Position numbers and translations under genes: made by a program. From the NCBI RefSeq assembly GCF_022662305.1, contig NZ_JAKNQH010000003.1:1-64000 (forward strand): DNA of 64,000 bases, given 5' to 3'. The notes beneath the pieces were generated by a model. The model was not told the origin of the DNA. It worked only from the letters and a program-made list of their open reading frames with translations, and ran no database searches. This document shows positions 44,421 through 52,802 of the stretch, piece after piece; the stretch's first letter is position 1, and each line of letters begins with the position of its first letter. Origin of the DNA: Sphingomonas sp. BAUL-RG-20F-R05-02 (GTDB lineage Bacteria; Pseudomonadota; Alphaproteobacteria; Sphingomonadales; Sphingomonadaceae).

Positions 44421-45524
44421 TCATGCTAAACGGTCGAGCACGCCCAGCCCGCCGTGCAACGGGCGGAAGCGGGGGAGCGGGGTGTCTTCGGTCTGATCGC
44501 TGGCGGTGTGGTTCCAGCTTTGCGCCGATCCCTGCGGCGTGCCGCGCGGCTGGCGCTGGCCGCCGTCGGGCTGGCCCTGCGAATCAAAGCTGAACGACTG
44601 CGCATCGGTGCGCACGCCGGCATGACCAAGCGCACGGTCGAGATCGCCGCTGTCTTTGCGCAGCATGTCGAGCACGGTGGCGCTGTCGGCGGAGATCACC
44701 GCGCGCAAAGCACCATCCTCGGCGAAGCGCATGTGGATCTGGATATGGCCGTGCTCGGCGGGATTGAGGCGGAGCAGGAACTCGTTCTCGCCCGCGTTGA
44801 TCTGCCGCGCGATCTGGATGCCGGTGTCCGCCGCCAGCTGGCCGGGGCGGATCGAGACGACGGGGGCGTCGGGCGCGGGCAGATGCGCGGCGGCGGTGTG
44901 CGGCTGCGCGGGCGTGATCGTGGCATCGAGCGCGGCCTTGAAGTCGCCGGTCGGTGTGGTCTCGGCCTTGGTGGGCGGTGCCTCGGCGGGGGCCGGTGTT
45001 GCGTGCGTGGCCTTGGCGTCGGCGGCGGACGCGGTCGCGACCTTTTCGTCCTTGGGCGAGACTTTCGCAGTCGGCGCGGCTATGTGCGGGGCGGGCGCGA
45101 GCGGCGTCGGCGTCGCGGCGAGGACGGGCGCGGTGATCGGTAGCGTTGGGGCTGAAGCGGCGGCTGGTGCGGGTGCGTCCTTGTCGGTTGGCTTGGCCTC
45201 CGCCTTGGGGTCGGCGGGGGCTTGCCCATCGGGCTTTGCTTCGGGCGCGACTGGCGCGTCGGCGGGCGCGGGAGCGGCCTCGCCATTGGCGGCGGCAATC
45301 AGCGCGGCGAGCGTGGCGGCGGCGGTGGTCTGCGGCGCGGTGGCCGGCGTCGGCTTGGCGGCGGGTGCGGGTTTGGCGGCATCCTGCGCCGGGCGCGCGC
45401 TCGGGGCGAGCGCGTCCGCGCCGCCGTCGTCGACCATCGCGGCGAACCGATCGTCGCGGTCGGCCGCTTTGGGCGCTGCGGGCGGCGCTGTGGGTGCGGG
45501 CGCTGTGGCCGCGATCGGGGTCAT
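44421..45524 (-). CDS. fliK: Flagellar hook-length control protein FliK
   Basis: A 367-residue protein. Residues about 1-210 are a low-complexity Ala/Pro/Lys region (PAPTAPPAAPKAAD, APVAPEAKPDGQAPADPKAE), the expected unstructured molecular ruler. The C-terminal Flg_hook domain is clear: IARQINAGENEFLLRLNPAE, HGHIQIHMRFAEDGALRAVI and SADSATVLDMLRKDSGDLDR. Just upstream of the ATG, in the 21 bases between it and the flhA stop, lies TCCTATAATA, which could give a leaderless fliK transcript. FliK sets hook length and switches export specificity through FlhB, which is not in the window. Confidence 0.85.
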   Translation of the reverse strand: MTPIAATAPAPTAPPAAPKAADRDDRFAAMVDDGGADALAPSARPAQDAAKPAPAAKPTPATAPQTTAAATLAALIAAANGEAAPAPADAPVAPEAKPDGQAPADPKAEAKPTDKDAPAPAAASAPTLPITAPVLAATPTPLAPAPHIAAPTAKVSPKDEKVATASAADAKATHATPAPAEAPPTKAETTPTGDFKAALDATITPAQPHTAAAHLPAPDAPVVSIRPGQLAADTGIQIARQINAGENEFLLRLNPAEHGHIQIHMRFAEDGALRAVISADSATVLDMLRKDSGDLDRALGHAGVRTDAQSFSFDSQGQPDGGQRQPRGTPQGSAQSWNHTASDQTEDTPLPRFRPLHGGLGVLDRLA

Positions 45525-45529
45525 GGGCG

Positions 45530-45539
45530 TATTATAGGA
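45530..45539 (-). promoter_or_regulatory. TCCTATAATA element immediately upstream of fliK
   Basis: On the minus strand TCCTATAATA ends six bases before the fliK ATG, in the flhA-fliK gap. The 10-mer is identical to those upstream of fliL and fliF. A transcript from this -10 would begin at or close to the ATG. Confidence 0.5.
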
Positions 45540-45545
45540 CGCACA

Positions 45546-47639
45546 TCACCCGATCGCGCCGAGCGCGCGGACGCGGGCGCGCGGGTGGATCTCGTTCTGC
45601 GACAGCACCACCGTGGCGGGGCGAACGCGTTCGATGATCGAGCGGACGAACGGGCGGATCGACGGGTTGGTGAGGATGCAGGGAATCTCGCCGTCCACCG
45701 CCATCCGGTCGAACGTGTCGCGGACGTGGGCGATGAACTTCTGGAGGTTGGAGGGGGCCATCGCGAGGTGGCGCTCGTCGCCGTCGCCGATCACGCTTTC
45801 GCTGAACTCGCGGTCCCATTCGGGGGATAGCGTGACGATCGGGATCGCGCCGTCGCGCGCCTGTTGTGCGGAGATCTGCCGGGCGAGCCGCGCGCGGACG
45901 TACTCGGTCATCTGCGTGAGGTTGTTAGTGAGCGGCACGGCTTCGGCGATGCCTTCGAGGATGGTCGGCAGGTCGCGGATCGACACGCCTTCCGCGAGCA
46001 GGTTCTGGAGGATGCGCTGCACCCCCGACACCGAGATTTTCGACGGCACCAGATCGGCAGCGAGTTTCTCGCTGTCCTTGTGGAGATCGCCGAGCAGTTT
46101 CTGCGTCTCGCTGTACGAGAGCAGATCGGCGATATTGTCCTTGACCAGTTCGGTGAGGTGGGTGGTGACGATCGTGCCGCAATCGACCACGGTGAGGCCG
46201 CGAAAATTGGCCTCGTCGCGAAGCTCACGGCCGATCCACAGCGCGGGCAGGTTGAACACCGGCTCGCGCGTCTCCTCGCCCGATAGGCCAGTATGCGCGC
46301 CGGTAGGGTTGATGACGAGCAGCCGGTCGAGCCGCACCTCGCCGCGCCCGACTTCGGTTTCGCGGACGTAGACGACGTAATCGTTGGGCTTCAGCGCCAT
46401 ATTGTCGAGGATGCGCACCGGTGGCAGCACGAAGCCGTAATCGGTGGCGAACTGGCGGCGCAGCGCGCGGATCTGGTCGTCGAGGCGGGGTTCGGCATTG
46501 GCGCCGTTCGCCATCGGCAGGAGGGCATAGCCGATCTCGATCCGTACTGCGTCGATCGCCAGCGTCTGCGAAATCGGTTCCTCGACCTGGTTGGCCGCAG
46601 CGTCGGCGGCGTTCGCATCGGCGCGGGCGAGGACCGCCTTGCGCTCGGCCTGCTTGCTCATCGCCCAGGCGGCGTAGCCGCAGATGCCGGCGAGCGTGGC
46701 GAAGGGGATGAACGGCAGCCCCGGCATCAGCGCCAAACCGCCGAGCAGGAACGCCGACATGCCGAACGCCTTGGGGAAGCGCCCGAGCTGATCGCCCAGC
46801 GCCGCGCCGGTCTGCCCGGTAACGCCGCCCTTGGAGACGAGCAGGCCGGCAGCGGTCGATACGATCAGCGCGGGGATCTGGGTCACGAGGCCGTCGCCGA
46901 CGGTCAGCGTGGTATAGGTGTTGAACGCGGTGAAGAAATCGACGCCGTGGATCGCCACGCCGAGGATCAGCCCGACGACGGCGTTGATGCCGGTGATCAT
47001 CAGCCCGGCGACGGCATCGCCCTTCACGAACTTGGAGGCACCGTCCATTGCGCCGAAGAAGCCGCTTTCCGCCTCCAGCTCGCTGCGGCGCTCACGCGCG
47101 GTCTTTTCGTCGATCATGCCGGCGTTCAAGTCGGCGTCGATCGCCATCTGCTTGCCGGGCATCGCATCGAGGCTGAAGCGCGCGGCGACCTCGGCGATGC
47201 GGCCCGCACCCTTGGTGATGACGACGAAGTTGATGACGATCAGGATCAGGAAGATGGTGATGCCGATGATGGTCTGACCGCCCATCAGGAACTCGCCGAA
47301 CGCCGCGATCACGCCGCCCGCCGCATGCGTGCCCTCCTGCCCGTGCGACAGGATCAGCCGGGTGGAGGCGAGGTTGAGCCCGAGCCGCAGCATCGTCGCG
47401 ATCAAGAGGATCGTCGGGAAGGCGGAGAGCTGAAGCGGCTTTTCGATGAACAAGGCGGTCATCAGGATCATCACCGACACGGTGATCGACAGCGCGAGGC
47501 CGAAATCGAGCAGCCAGCCCGGCATCGGCAGGATCAGCATCGCGATGATCGCGACCACCGTGCCGGCAAGCGCGAGATCGCGGCCCGCGCCGATGCGTTC
47601 CAGGAAGGCGTTTACGCCATTGGGGAGGCTGGTTGGCAT
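45546..47639 (-). CDS. flhA: Flagellar export apparatus protein FlhA
   Basis: A 697-residue integral membrane protein, the full family length. The N-terminal half has eight predicted helices and the FHIPEP-type signature, with RFSLDAMPGKQMAIDADLNA, GMIDEKTARERRSELEAESG and FFGAMDGASKFVKGDAVAGL as the conserved cytoplasmic loop between helices. The C-terminal cytoplasmic domain (about 360-697) ends RPFVRSIIERVRPATVVLSQ and NEIHPRARVRALGAIG. It forms the nonameric export gate. It lies between flbD (8 bases) and fliK (21 bases) on the same strand. Confidence 0.96.
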   Translation of the reverse strand: MPTSLPNGVNAFLERIGAGRDLALAGTVVAIIAMLILPMPGWLLDFGLALSITVSVMILMTALFIEKPLQLSAFPTILLIATMLRLGLNLASTRLILSHGQEGTHAAGGVIAAFGEFLMGGQTIIGITIFLILIVINFVVITKGAGRIAEVAARFSLDAMPGKQMAIDADLNAGMIDEKTARERRSELEAESGFFGAMDGASKFVKGDAVAGLMITGINAVVGLILGVAIHGVDFFTAFNTYTTLTVGDGLVTQIPALIVSTAAGLLVSKGGVTGQTGAALGDQLGRFPKAFGMSAFLLGGLALMPGLPFIPFATLAGICGYAAWAMSKQAERKAVLARADANAADAAANQVEEPISQTLAIDAVRIEIGYALLPMANGANAEPRLDDQIRALRRQFATDYGFVLPPVRILDNMALKPNDYVVYVRETEVGRGEVRLDRLLVINPTGAHTGLSGEETREPVFNLPALWIGRELRDEANFRGLTVVDCGTIVTTHLTELVKDNIADLLSYSETQKLLGDLHKDSEKLAADLVPSKISVSGVQRILQNLLAEGVSIRDLPTILEGIAEAVPLTNNLTQMTEYVRARLARQISAQQARDGAIPIVTLSPEWDREFSESVIGDGDERHLAMAPSNLQKFIAHVRDTFDRMAVDGEIPCILTNPSIRPFVRSIIERVRPATVVLSQNEIHPRARVRALGAIG

Positions 47640-47647
47640 GGTCTATC

Positions 47648-48958
47648 TCAGCACGGGGAGACGGGGAAACCCGCATCCATGAAGGTGCGCAGCTTGTTGC
47701 GCATGGTGCGCACCGAGATGCCGAGGATCGAGGAGGCGGTGGTGCGGTTGCCCCGGCACTTTTCCAGCGTGTGCAGGATCAGCTCGCGCTCGACCTCGGC
47801 CATGGTGCGCCCGACGAGGCTGTCGACCGGCGTGCGGGCGGGTGCGCGCGTGGTGTTGAGCACGATGTCGGCGGCGGCGATCGGGCGGCCACCGGCGAGC
47901 ATCGCCGCGCGGTGGACGGTCGCCTCCAGCTCGCGGACGTTGCCGGGCCAGTCGTGACGGCTGAGCAGATCGAGCGCATCGTCGTCCACCCCGCCGTCGT
48001 GCTGGTGGCACTGCATATTGGCGGTGTGCGCGAAATGGCGGGCGAGCAGCGCGATATCGTCGCCGCGCGCGCGCAGCGGCGGGAGCGCCACCTGGATCAT
48101 GCCGAACCGCGCGAGCAGATCGGCGCGGAAGCTGCCGCTGGCGACCTCGGCATGGAGATCGCCGATATTGCTGGCGATCAGCCGTGCGCTCTGGTCCATG
48201 CGCGGGCCGCCGATGCGGTGGCCGACGCTGCCTTGCAACAGATCGAGCAGCCGGGCTTGCGTGTGCGCGGGCAGCGCGCCGATCTCGCGCAGGAACAGCG
48301 TGCCGCCGCGCGCTTCGTCGATGCGGCCGACGCGGCGCGCCACCGCGCCGGGAAAATCGCCCGCCTCATGCCCGAACAGTTCGGATTCGAGCACCGCTTC
48401 GTCGAGGCATGCGCAATCGACCATGACGAACGGGCCGCTCAGCCGCGATGAGTCGTGGATGGTGCGCGCCATCAGCGCCTTGCCCGCGCCATGTTCGCCG
48501 GTGACGAGGATCGCCGCGCCGGCAGGGGCCATCGCCAGGCCGAAGCGGACCGCCTGGCGCAGCGCGGGTGCCTCGCCGATGATCGCGGCGGGGCGTCTCG
48601 CGACGGCGGCGATGGCGGCGGCGATGAGCGCGCGTTCGAGTGGCAGCGGCACGTAATCCCACGCGCCGGCGCGTACCGCGGCGACCGCGCGTTCGGCGGG
48701 CGCGCCGATGCCGCAGGCGAGCACCGGCACCGCGAACCGTTCGGCGCGCAAGGCACGCAGGAAGGCGGGCGTATCGATCGCGACGTCGATCATGACGAGA
48801 TCGCTGCCGTGTTCGCGCAAGGTGGCGAGCGCGTGCGCGGTATCGTCGGCGAGCGTCACGTCCGCGCCGCTATCCCGCGCCATTTCGGCGGCGTGGCGGA
48901 TTTCGGTGCCGGGCGGGCCGAGCAGGATCATGCGGATCGGTATCGTCTCGTCAGGCAT
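47648..48958 (-). CDS. flbD: FlbD-like sigma-54 activator with degenerate ATPase motifs
   Basis: A 436-residue regulator at the position of Caulobacter flbD. An N-terminal receiver-like domain (MILLGPPGTEIRHAAEMARD, LVMIDVAID) is followed by the AAA+ domain (about 130-365) and a Fis-type HTH (EKCRGNRTTASSILGISVRT). Walker A is GEHGAGKALMA. Residues 200-205 are GDFPGA where the family has GAFTGA (sigma-54 contact), and Walker B reads GGTLFLREIG with Arg224 in place of the catalytic Asp. Classical ATP-driven activation is therefore unlikely, though DNA binding by the HTH should be retained. The ATG at 48958 lies 6 bases behind the fliN stop. Confidence 0.85.
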   Translation of the reverse strand: MPDETIPIRMILLGPPGTEIRHAAEMARDSGADVTLADDTAHALATLREHGSDLVMIDVAIDTPAFLRALRAERFAVPVLACGIGAPAERAVAAVRAGAWDYVPLPLERALIAAAIAAVARRPAAIIGEAPALRQAVRFGLAMAPAGAAILVTGEHGAGKALMARTIHDSSRLSGPFVMVDCACLDEAVLESELFGHEAGDFPGAVARRVGRIDEARGGTLFLREIGALPAHTQARLLDLLQGSVGHRIGGPRMDQSARLIASNIGDLHAEVASGSFRADLLARFGMIQVALPPLRARGDDIALLARHFAHTANMQCHQHDGGVDDDALDLLSRHDWPGNVRELEATVHRAAMLAGGRPIAAADIVLNTTRAPARTPVDSLVGRTMAEVERELILHTLEKCRGNRTTASSILGISVRTMRNKLRTFMDAGFPVSPC

Positions 48959-48963
48959 CGTGC

Positions 48964-49314
48964 TCAATTCTCATGCCGGACGATTTCGGTGAGCGTGACG
49001 CCGAGCGCATTGTCGATCATCACCACCTCGCCGCGTGCGATCAGCCGGTTGTTGACGAGGATGTCGATCGATTCACCGATGCGGCGATCGAGCTCGACCA
49101 CCACGCCGGGGCGCAGCGCCATCAGATCGGAGATCGGCATGCGGGCGCGGCCGAGGATCGCCTGGACGCGGACGGGCACGTCGAACAAGGCTTCGAGGCC
49201 GGCGGGCTCGCGCGCGTTCAGCGCGACATCGTGGCCGGTGTCGAAGCTGGTGCCGAACGCGGCAAGGTCTGGGGCGGGCTGGGAAGATGCGGTGGCGTCC
49301 ATGTTACTCTCCAT
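48964..49314 (-). CDS. fliN: Flagellar motor switch protein FliN
   Basis: A 116-residue protein whose C-terminal SpoA domain covers most of its length: LFDVPVRVQAILGRARMPIS, DLMALRPGVVVELDRRIGES, IDILVNNRLIARGEVVMIDN and ALGVTLTEIVRHEN. It builds the C-ring with FliM. Its ATG overlaps the stop of fliF (ATGA), so it follows fliF directly. In Caulobacter fliG and fliH (flbE) lie between these two genes. Confidence 0.94.
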   Translation of the reverse strand: MESNMDATASSQPAPDLAAFGTSFDTGHDVALNAREPAGLEALFDVPVRVQAILGRARMPISDLMALRPGVVVELDRRIGESIDILVNNRLIARGEVVMIDNALGVTLTEIVRHEN

Positions 49315-50906
49315 CACGCGTTCATCCATTGCCGGATGACGGAAACCGATTCAGCGGGGTTGGCGGTGATCGTCTCGCCGATGCGACGCAGCGAGGAGGC
49401 TTTGATGCCGCCCTCGACCTGGGCGAGTGCGATCTCCTGGTCGATCTGCTCCATGTGCGACACGCCGTCGCCCGCGGGGAGCGCCGCGAGCGCCGGCGCA
49501 CCGGTGATCGCGGGCGGCAGGATGCGGCCGAGGAGCGTCTGCTCCTGCACTGCACCCTCGGGCAGGTCGGCGCCGCCGCCACGGGTGCGCATCATCTTCA
49601 GCGCGAACAGCCCGATCGCGCCGATCACCACCAGTTTGAGCAGGTTGAAGATCTGGTCCTTGGGCAGGCTGCTGAGGAAACTGCCGAGCGGGGCGACCTC
49701 CTCGGGCTGGGCGAAGGGCATGTTCTCGATCGCGACGCTGTCGCCGCGCTGCGCGTCGTAGCCTACCGCGTTCTGGACAAGCGTGGTGAGGCGCTGGACC
49801 TGTGCGGCGGGGAGCGGCTTGGCGCCGCTGTCGATCATCACCGCGACGGTAAGGCGCTTCAGCGTGCCGGGCTGGCGGACGACGACCGCGTTGGTGCGGG
49901 TGTTGTCGTACGTGGTGTCTTCCGAGGTCTGCTTGCTGTTTGCCTGGCGGGTATCGCTGCCGCCCGCGGTGGGTGCCGGCGCGTTGCCGGGCAACTGCGC
50001 GGACACCGACGCGCCCTGTGCGGCGGCGTTGCCCTCCTGGCTCTGGTCGCCCGATTCCACCGAGGTCTGGTGCGCGATCACCTGCTTGTCGGGATCGAAA
50101 GTCTGTGATTCCTCGCGGCGGCTGTCGCGGTCAATATTGGCGGACACCTCGGCGCGGACTTTGCCGGCGCCGACGATCGGCTCGACCAGACTTTCGATCT
50201 GTGCGCGCAGTTTCTCTTCCATCGCCTGCTGCATCTCGTCGGTCTCCGCGTTGGTCGCGGCACCCGCATCGCCGGCGCGGGCGAGCAGGCGGCCGGTCTG
50301 ATCGACGATCGACACCGATTCCGGCGACAGTTCGGGGACGGAGGAGGAAACGAGGTAGCGGATCGCCTGCACGTTCTCGGGCGAGAGCCGGCCGCGCGTG
50401 CGCACCGTTACGCCGGCGGTGGCCTTGCGCCCCTCGTCCGAAAACACCGCACGTTCCGGCATGACGATGTGGACGCGCGCGCTCGACACCGCCTCGAGCG
50501 TCGCGATCGAGCGGGCGAGCTCGCCCTCGGTCGCGCGCGTTTCGTCCATCTTCTCGCGACTGGAGGACAGGCCGAACGGGCTGGCGCTGTCGAGCACGTC
50601 GTAGCCGATCTTGCCGCCGACCTGCTCGCCCGCCATGCTCATGCGCAGTTGCGCGAGCTGGTCGGTCGGCGCCATGATCGCGGTGCCGTCGCCCGATATG
50701 CGGAACGGCACGTTCTGCGCGGTGAGCTTCTGCGAGATGCTCTGTGCGGCGGACGGGTCGAGATCGGTGTAGAGATAGCCCAGTTCCGCCGAACTGCCGC
50801 GAAACGCGAGAAAGGTGAGCGCCGCCAGCATCGCCACCGCGACACCGCCCATCAGGTACATCCGGCGCGTGCCGATCTGTTTCAGGAAGGATTGGATCGC
50901 GTTCAC
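49314..50906 (-). CDS. fliF: Flagellar MS-ring protein FliF
   Basis: A 530-residue membrane protein. The N-terminal transmembrane helix (YLMGGVAVAMLAALTFLAFR) is followed by the ring-building domains (ELGYLYTDLDPSAAQSISQK, LARSIATLEAVSSARVHIVM, VQAIRYLVSSSVPELSPESV) and a second helix (IFNLLKLVVIGAIGLFALKM). The C-terminal FliG-binding end (RIGETITANPAESVSVIRQW) is present. The start is a GTG at 50906 with GAGGT upstream; the longer frame to 51065 is not homologous. It heads the fliF-fliN-flbD-flhA-fliK-flgD block, and a TATAATA element lies 46 bases upstream. Confidence 0.95.
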   Translation of the reverse strand: MNAIQSFLKQIGTRRMYLMGGVAVAMLAALTFLAFRGSSAELGYLYTDLDPSAAQSISQKLTAQNVPFRISGDGTAIMAPTDQLAQLRMSMAGEQVGGKIGYDVLDSASPFGLSSSREKMDETRATEGELARSIATLEAVSSARVHIVMPERAVFSDEGRKATAGVTVRTRGRLSPENVQAIRYLVSSSVPELSPESVSIVDQTGRLLARAGDAGAATNAETDEMQQAMEEKLRAQIESLVEPIVGAGKVRAEVSANIDRDSRREESQTFDPDKQVIAHQTSVESGDQSQEGNAAAQGASVSAQLPGNAPAPTAGGSDTRQANSKQTSEDTTYDNTRTNAVVVRQPGTLKRLTVAVMIDSGAKPLPAAQVQRLTTLVQNAVGYDAQRGDSVAIENMPFAQPEEVAPLGSFLSSLPKDQIFNLLKLVVIGAIGLFALKMMRTRGGGADLPEGAVQEQTLLGRILPPAITGAPALAALPAGDGVSHMEQIDQEIALAQVEGGIKASSLRRIGETITANPAESVSVIRQWMNA

Positions 50907-50951
50907 GCTGGACCTCGGCACAAGTGCGGGGCCTGAATGTCCCCATGCCGA

Positions 50952-50961
50952 TATTATAGGA
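50952..50961 (-). promoter_or_regulatory. TCCTATAATA promoter element upstream of fliF
   Basis: On the minus strand TCCTATAATA sits in GGTCCATCCTATAATATCGG, sharing TCCATCCTATAATA with the fliL site. An AT-rich tract (GGAAAAAT, and further up AAATTTTTGCC) precedes it, as at fliL. It lies 46 bases upstream of the fliF GTG start. Confidence 0.6.
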
Positions 50962-51001
50962 TGGACCGGGCGGCCGATTTTTCCGCTAGGCAAAAATTTC
51001 C

Positions 51002-51036
51002 GCGTGAAGGGCGGGCGCGTTCCTCTCCCTTCACGC
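51002..51036 (-). terminator. Hairpin between the TonB-like gene and fliF
   Basis: GCGTGAAGGG (51002-51011) and CCCTTCACGC (51027-51036) are a perfect 10-bp inverted repeat with a 15-base loop. On the minus strand it is followed within seven bases by ATTTTT, so it may end transcription from the TonB-like gene at 51179. The T-tract is a little distant, so termination is not certain. Confidence 0.5.
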
Positions 51037-51108
51037 CCGGTTCGTGTCGAGCAAAGGCAAGACACCTGCTCTGCCTGACCATCCCTCGACTACGCTCGGA
51101 ACGAACGA
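51037..51108. repeat. Imperfect palindromic intergenic repeat
   Basis: The stretch carries GTTCGTGTCGAG at its left end and CTCGGAACGAAC at its right end, imperfect inverted arms, with CCCTCGACTACGCTCGGAAC inside. This resembles short palindromic intergenic repeats that I know as common in sphingomonad genomes. No second copy lies in this window. Confidence 0.5.
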
Positions 51109-51178
51109 GCGGGCAGGGCGGCGGGCCGGCTCAATGGCAGGCTGGGTACGCGGCGTGTGTTGCGCCAAGCTTGCCCGG

Positions 51179-51949
51179 CTATTCCTTCGCGGCGCGCCTG
51201 GTAAAGTAAATGTGGATGCGCACCCACGCGCCGATCAGCGGCTTGCCGCCGACGCGGGGCGGGCGGACGAGGAACTGCCACGCCGCCAGTCGCATCGCGC
51301 GGGAGAGGCCGGAGCCGATCGGCGATTCGCCAAGCGAGCGGCAATTGTCGACATGGTAGGATTCGATCGTGCGGCAGGCGATGTCGGCGTATTCGGGGTC
51401 CTGCACGTTCTTGGGCATATAGCCGTTCAGTTCGGCATCGGTCGGCTCGCGATACCATTCGGCGTTGTACAGCCGCTCGCCGCCCGGGCCTTCGCCGGGG
51501 CCATAGGCCGCACCACCCTTGTTGCCGCCGCCGGGCTTGTCGTCACCGCTGTCGCTGCCGTGGGTGGGCAGCTTGGAAATGTCGGTCGCGGCGAAATCGT
51601 CCTGGCTCATGGTGATGAGCTTGGGCGGGACCGGCACCGGCGGGGGTGGCGGCACGATGTCGGGCTTGGGCTGAGTGACTTTGGGCGCGGTGGCCTTCTG
51701 CTGGTGCTGGACGGTGGTTTTCTCACCCTTGGCGGCGGGTTTCCTGGCGGGGTCGGGCAGTTCGGAGGGGACGAACAGGTGCAGTTCGCTCGGCTTCGGC
51801 GGCACGGCGGTGGGGCGCTGCGATCCCCACAGCAGCACCAACAGCGCGATGAGCAGCTCGATCGCCAAAGCGAGGCCGAACGCGAAGGCACGCCGCCGGA
51901 AGGACCGGTCGTGCCAGCGCCAATATTCGTAACCGCCTGCCAGCATCAT
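51179..51949 (-). CDS. TonB-like single-pass envelope protein
   Basis: A 256-residue protein with a short basic N-terminus (YWRWHDRSFRRRAF), one transmembrane helix (AFGLALAIELLIALLVLLWG) and a long periplasmic part. Its Pro/Lys-rich stretch (TQPKPDIVPPPPPVPVPPKL) resembles the TonB spanning region. The C-terminal domain (about 170-256) has DIACRTIESYHVDNCRSLGE with two cysteines that could form a disulphide, and ends RIHIYFTRRAAKE. It lacks a clear canonical TonB C-terminal motif, so energy transduction is only a possibility. No exbB or exbD is adjacent. Confidence 0.72.
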   Translation of the reverse strand: MMLAGGYEYWRWHDRSFRRRAFAFGLALAIELLIALLVLLWGSQRPTAVPPKPSELHLFVPSELPDPARKPAAKGEKTTVQHQQKATAPKVTQPKPDIVPPPPPVPVPPKLITMSQDDFAATDISKLPTHGSDSGDDKPGGGNKGGAAYGPGEGPGGERLYNAEWYREPTDAELNGYMPKNVQDPEYADIACRTIESYHVDNCRSLGESPIGSGLSRAMRLAAWQFLVRPPRVGGKPLIGAWVRIHIYFTRRAAKE

Positions 51950-52137
51950 CCGCGCAAAAGACCCACGCTCCGTTCAAACCACCGCCCGGCCCGCGCCCCG
52001 CCCGGTGCCCGTTCCTACGAACAGGCGATCGAGCCATAGGGGCTAAGGGGTGTGCGCCGCAACGCCCGGATAAGGCGCTCTACATGGACGCGAACGAACG
52101 GTGAAATGACGTTCGCGTCATGTCGGAAATAGGGCAA

Positions 52138-52704
52138 TCAGTCGCGTTCCGGCACTGGCACGTTGAACCCGTTGAGCGTCATCGACACCAGCGCATACAG
52201 GCCGACCAGGTAGATCAGCTCGTTCGCGCCGTGCTGGTCGAAGGTTTCCACGGCGAGTCGGTAGCAAGGTTCGGGCAGCACGCCGCCGTTCACCAGCGCG
52301 AACGCGACGTCGTATGCGACGCTCTCTTCCGGGTTCAGATCGGCAGGCTTGATGTTGGCGCACAGCGCGGACAGGCGCGCGGGCGGCATCTTCTCGCGCT
52401 CGGCGACGGCGATGTGGGCGTAGATCTCGTACGCGGCATCAAAATGCGCGCCGGTGACGAGGATCGCGATCTGTCGCGCCGCATCGGGCAGCGTCGCCTG
52501 CATCGACATCGCCTTGGTGAGATCCCACACCGCCTTGCCGATGACGGGTTCGTGCAGCCACGGGTTCCACGGCCCCATCAGCGCGCCGTTATCGGCGAGC
52601 ACCTTGAAATCGTTGAAGTTGCTGGCGATGCCGGTCTTCATGTCGTCATAGAGCGGCTTCTGTTCGGGCGAGAGGTCGGCGGGGGCGATCAGGGGCAGGC
52701 GCAT
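52138..52704 (-). CDS. Carboxymuconolactone decarboxylase family protein
   Basis: A 188-residue all-helical cytoplasmic protein (MRLPLIAPADLSPEQKPLYD ... LNGFNVPVPERD). It matches the CMD/AhpD superfamily through NPWLHEPVIGKAVWDLTKAM, AARQIAILVTGAHFDAAYEI and IYLVGLYALVSMTLNGFNVP. The usual CxxC redox pair of AhpD (ExxxxxCxxCxxxH) is missing, so peroxidase activity is not expected. AAGGAG seven bases before the ATG at 52704 supports the start. The substrate is unknown. Confidence 0.8.
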   Translation of the reverse strand: MRLPLIAPADLSPEQKPLYDDMKTGIASNFNDFKVLADNGALMGPWNPWLHEPVIGKAVWDLTKAMSMQATLPDAARQIAILVTGAHFDAAYEIYAHIAVAEREKMPPARLSALCANIKPADLNPEESVAYDVAFALVNGGVLPEPCYRLAVETFDQHGANELIYLVGLYALVSMTLNGFNVPVPERD

Positions 52705-52802
52705 CGGGGTTCTCCTTTGGGGTGCCTGCTCAATAGCCGGGTCGATGCGACGGTTGCGTGAAACTGGCGTCATGGTCGCGATTGCCGCTAAGGCGACCCG
52801 CG

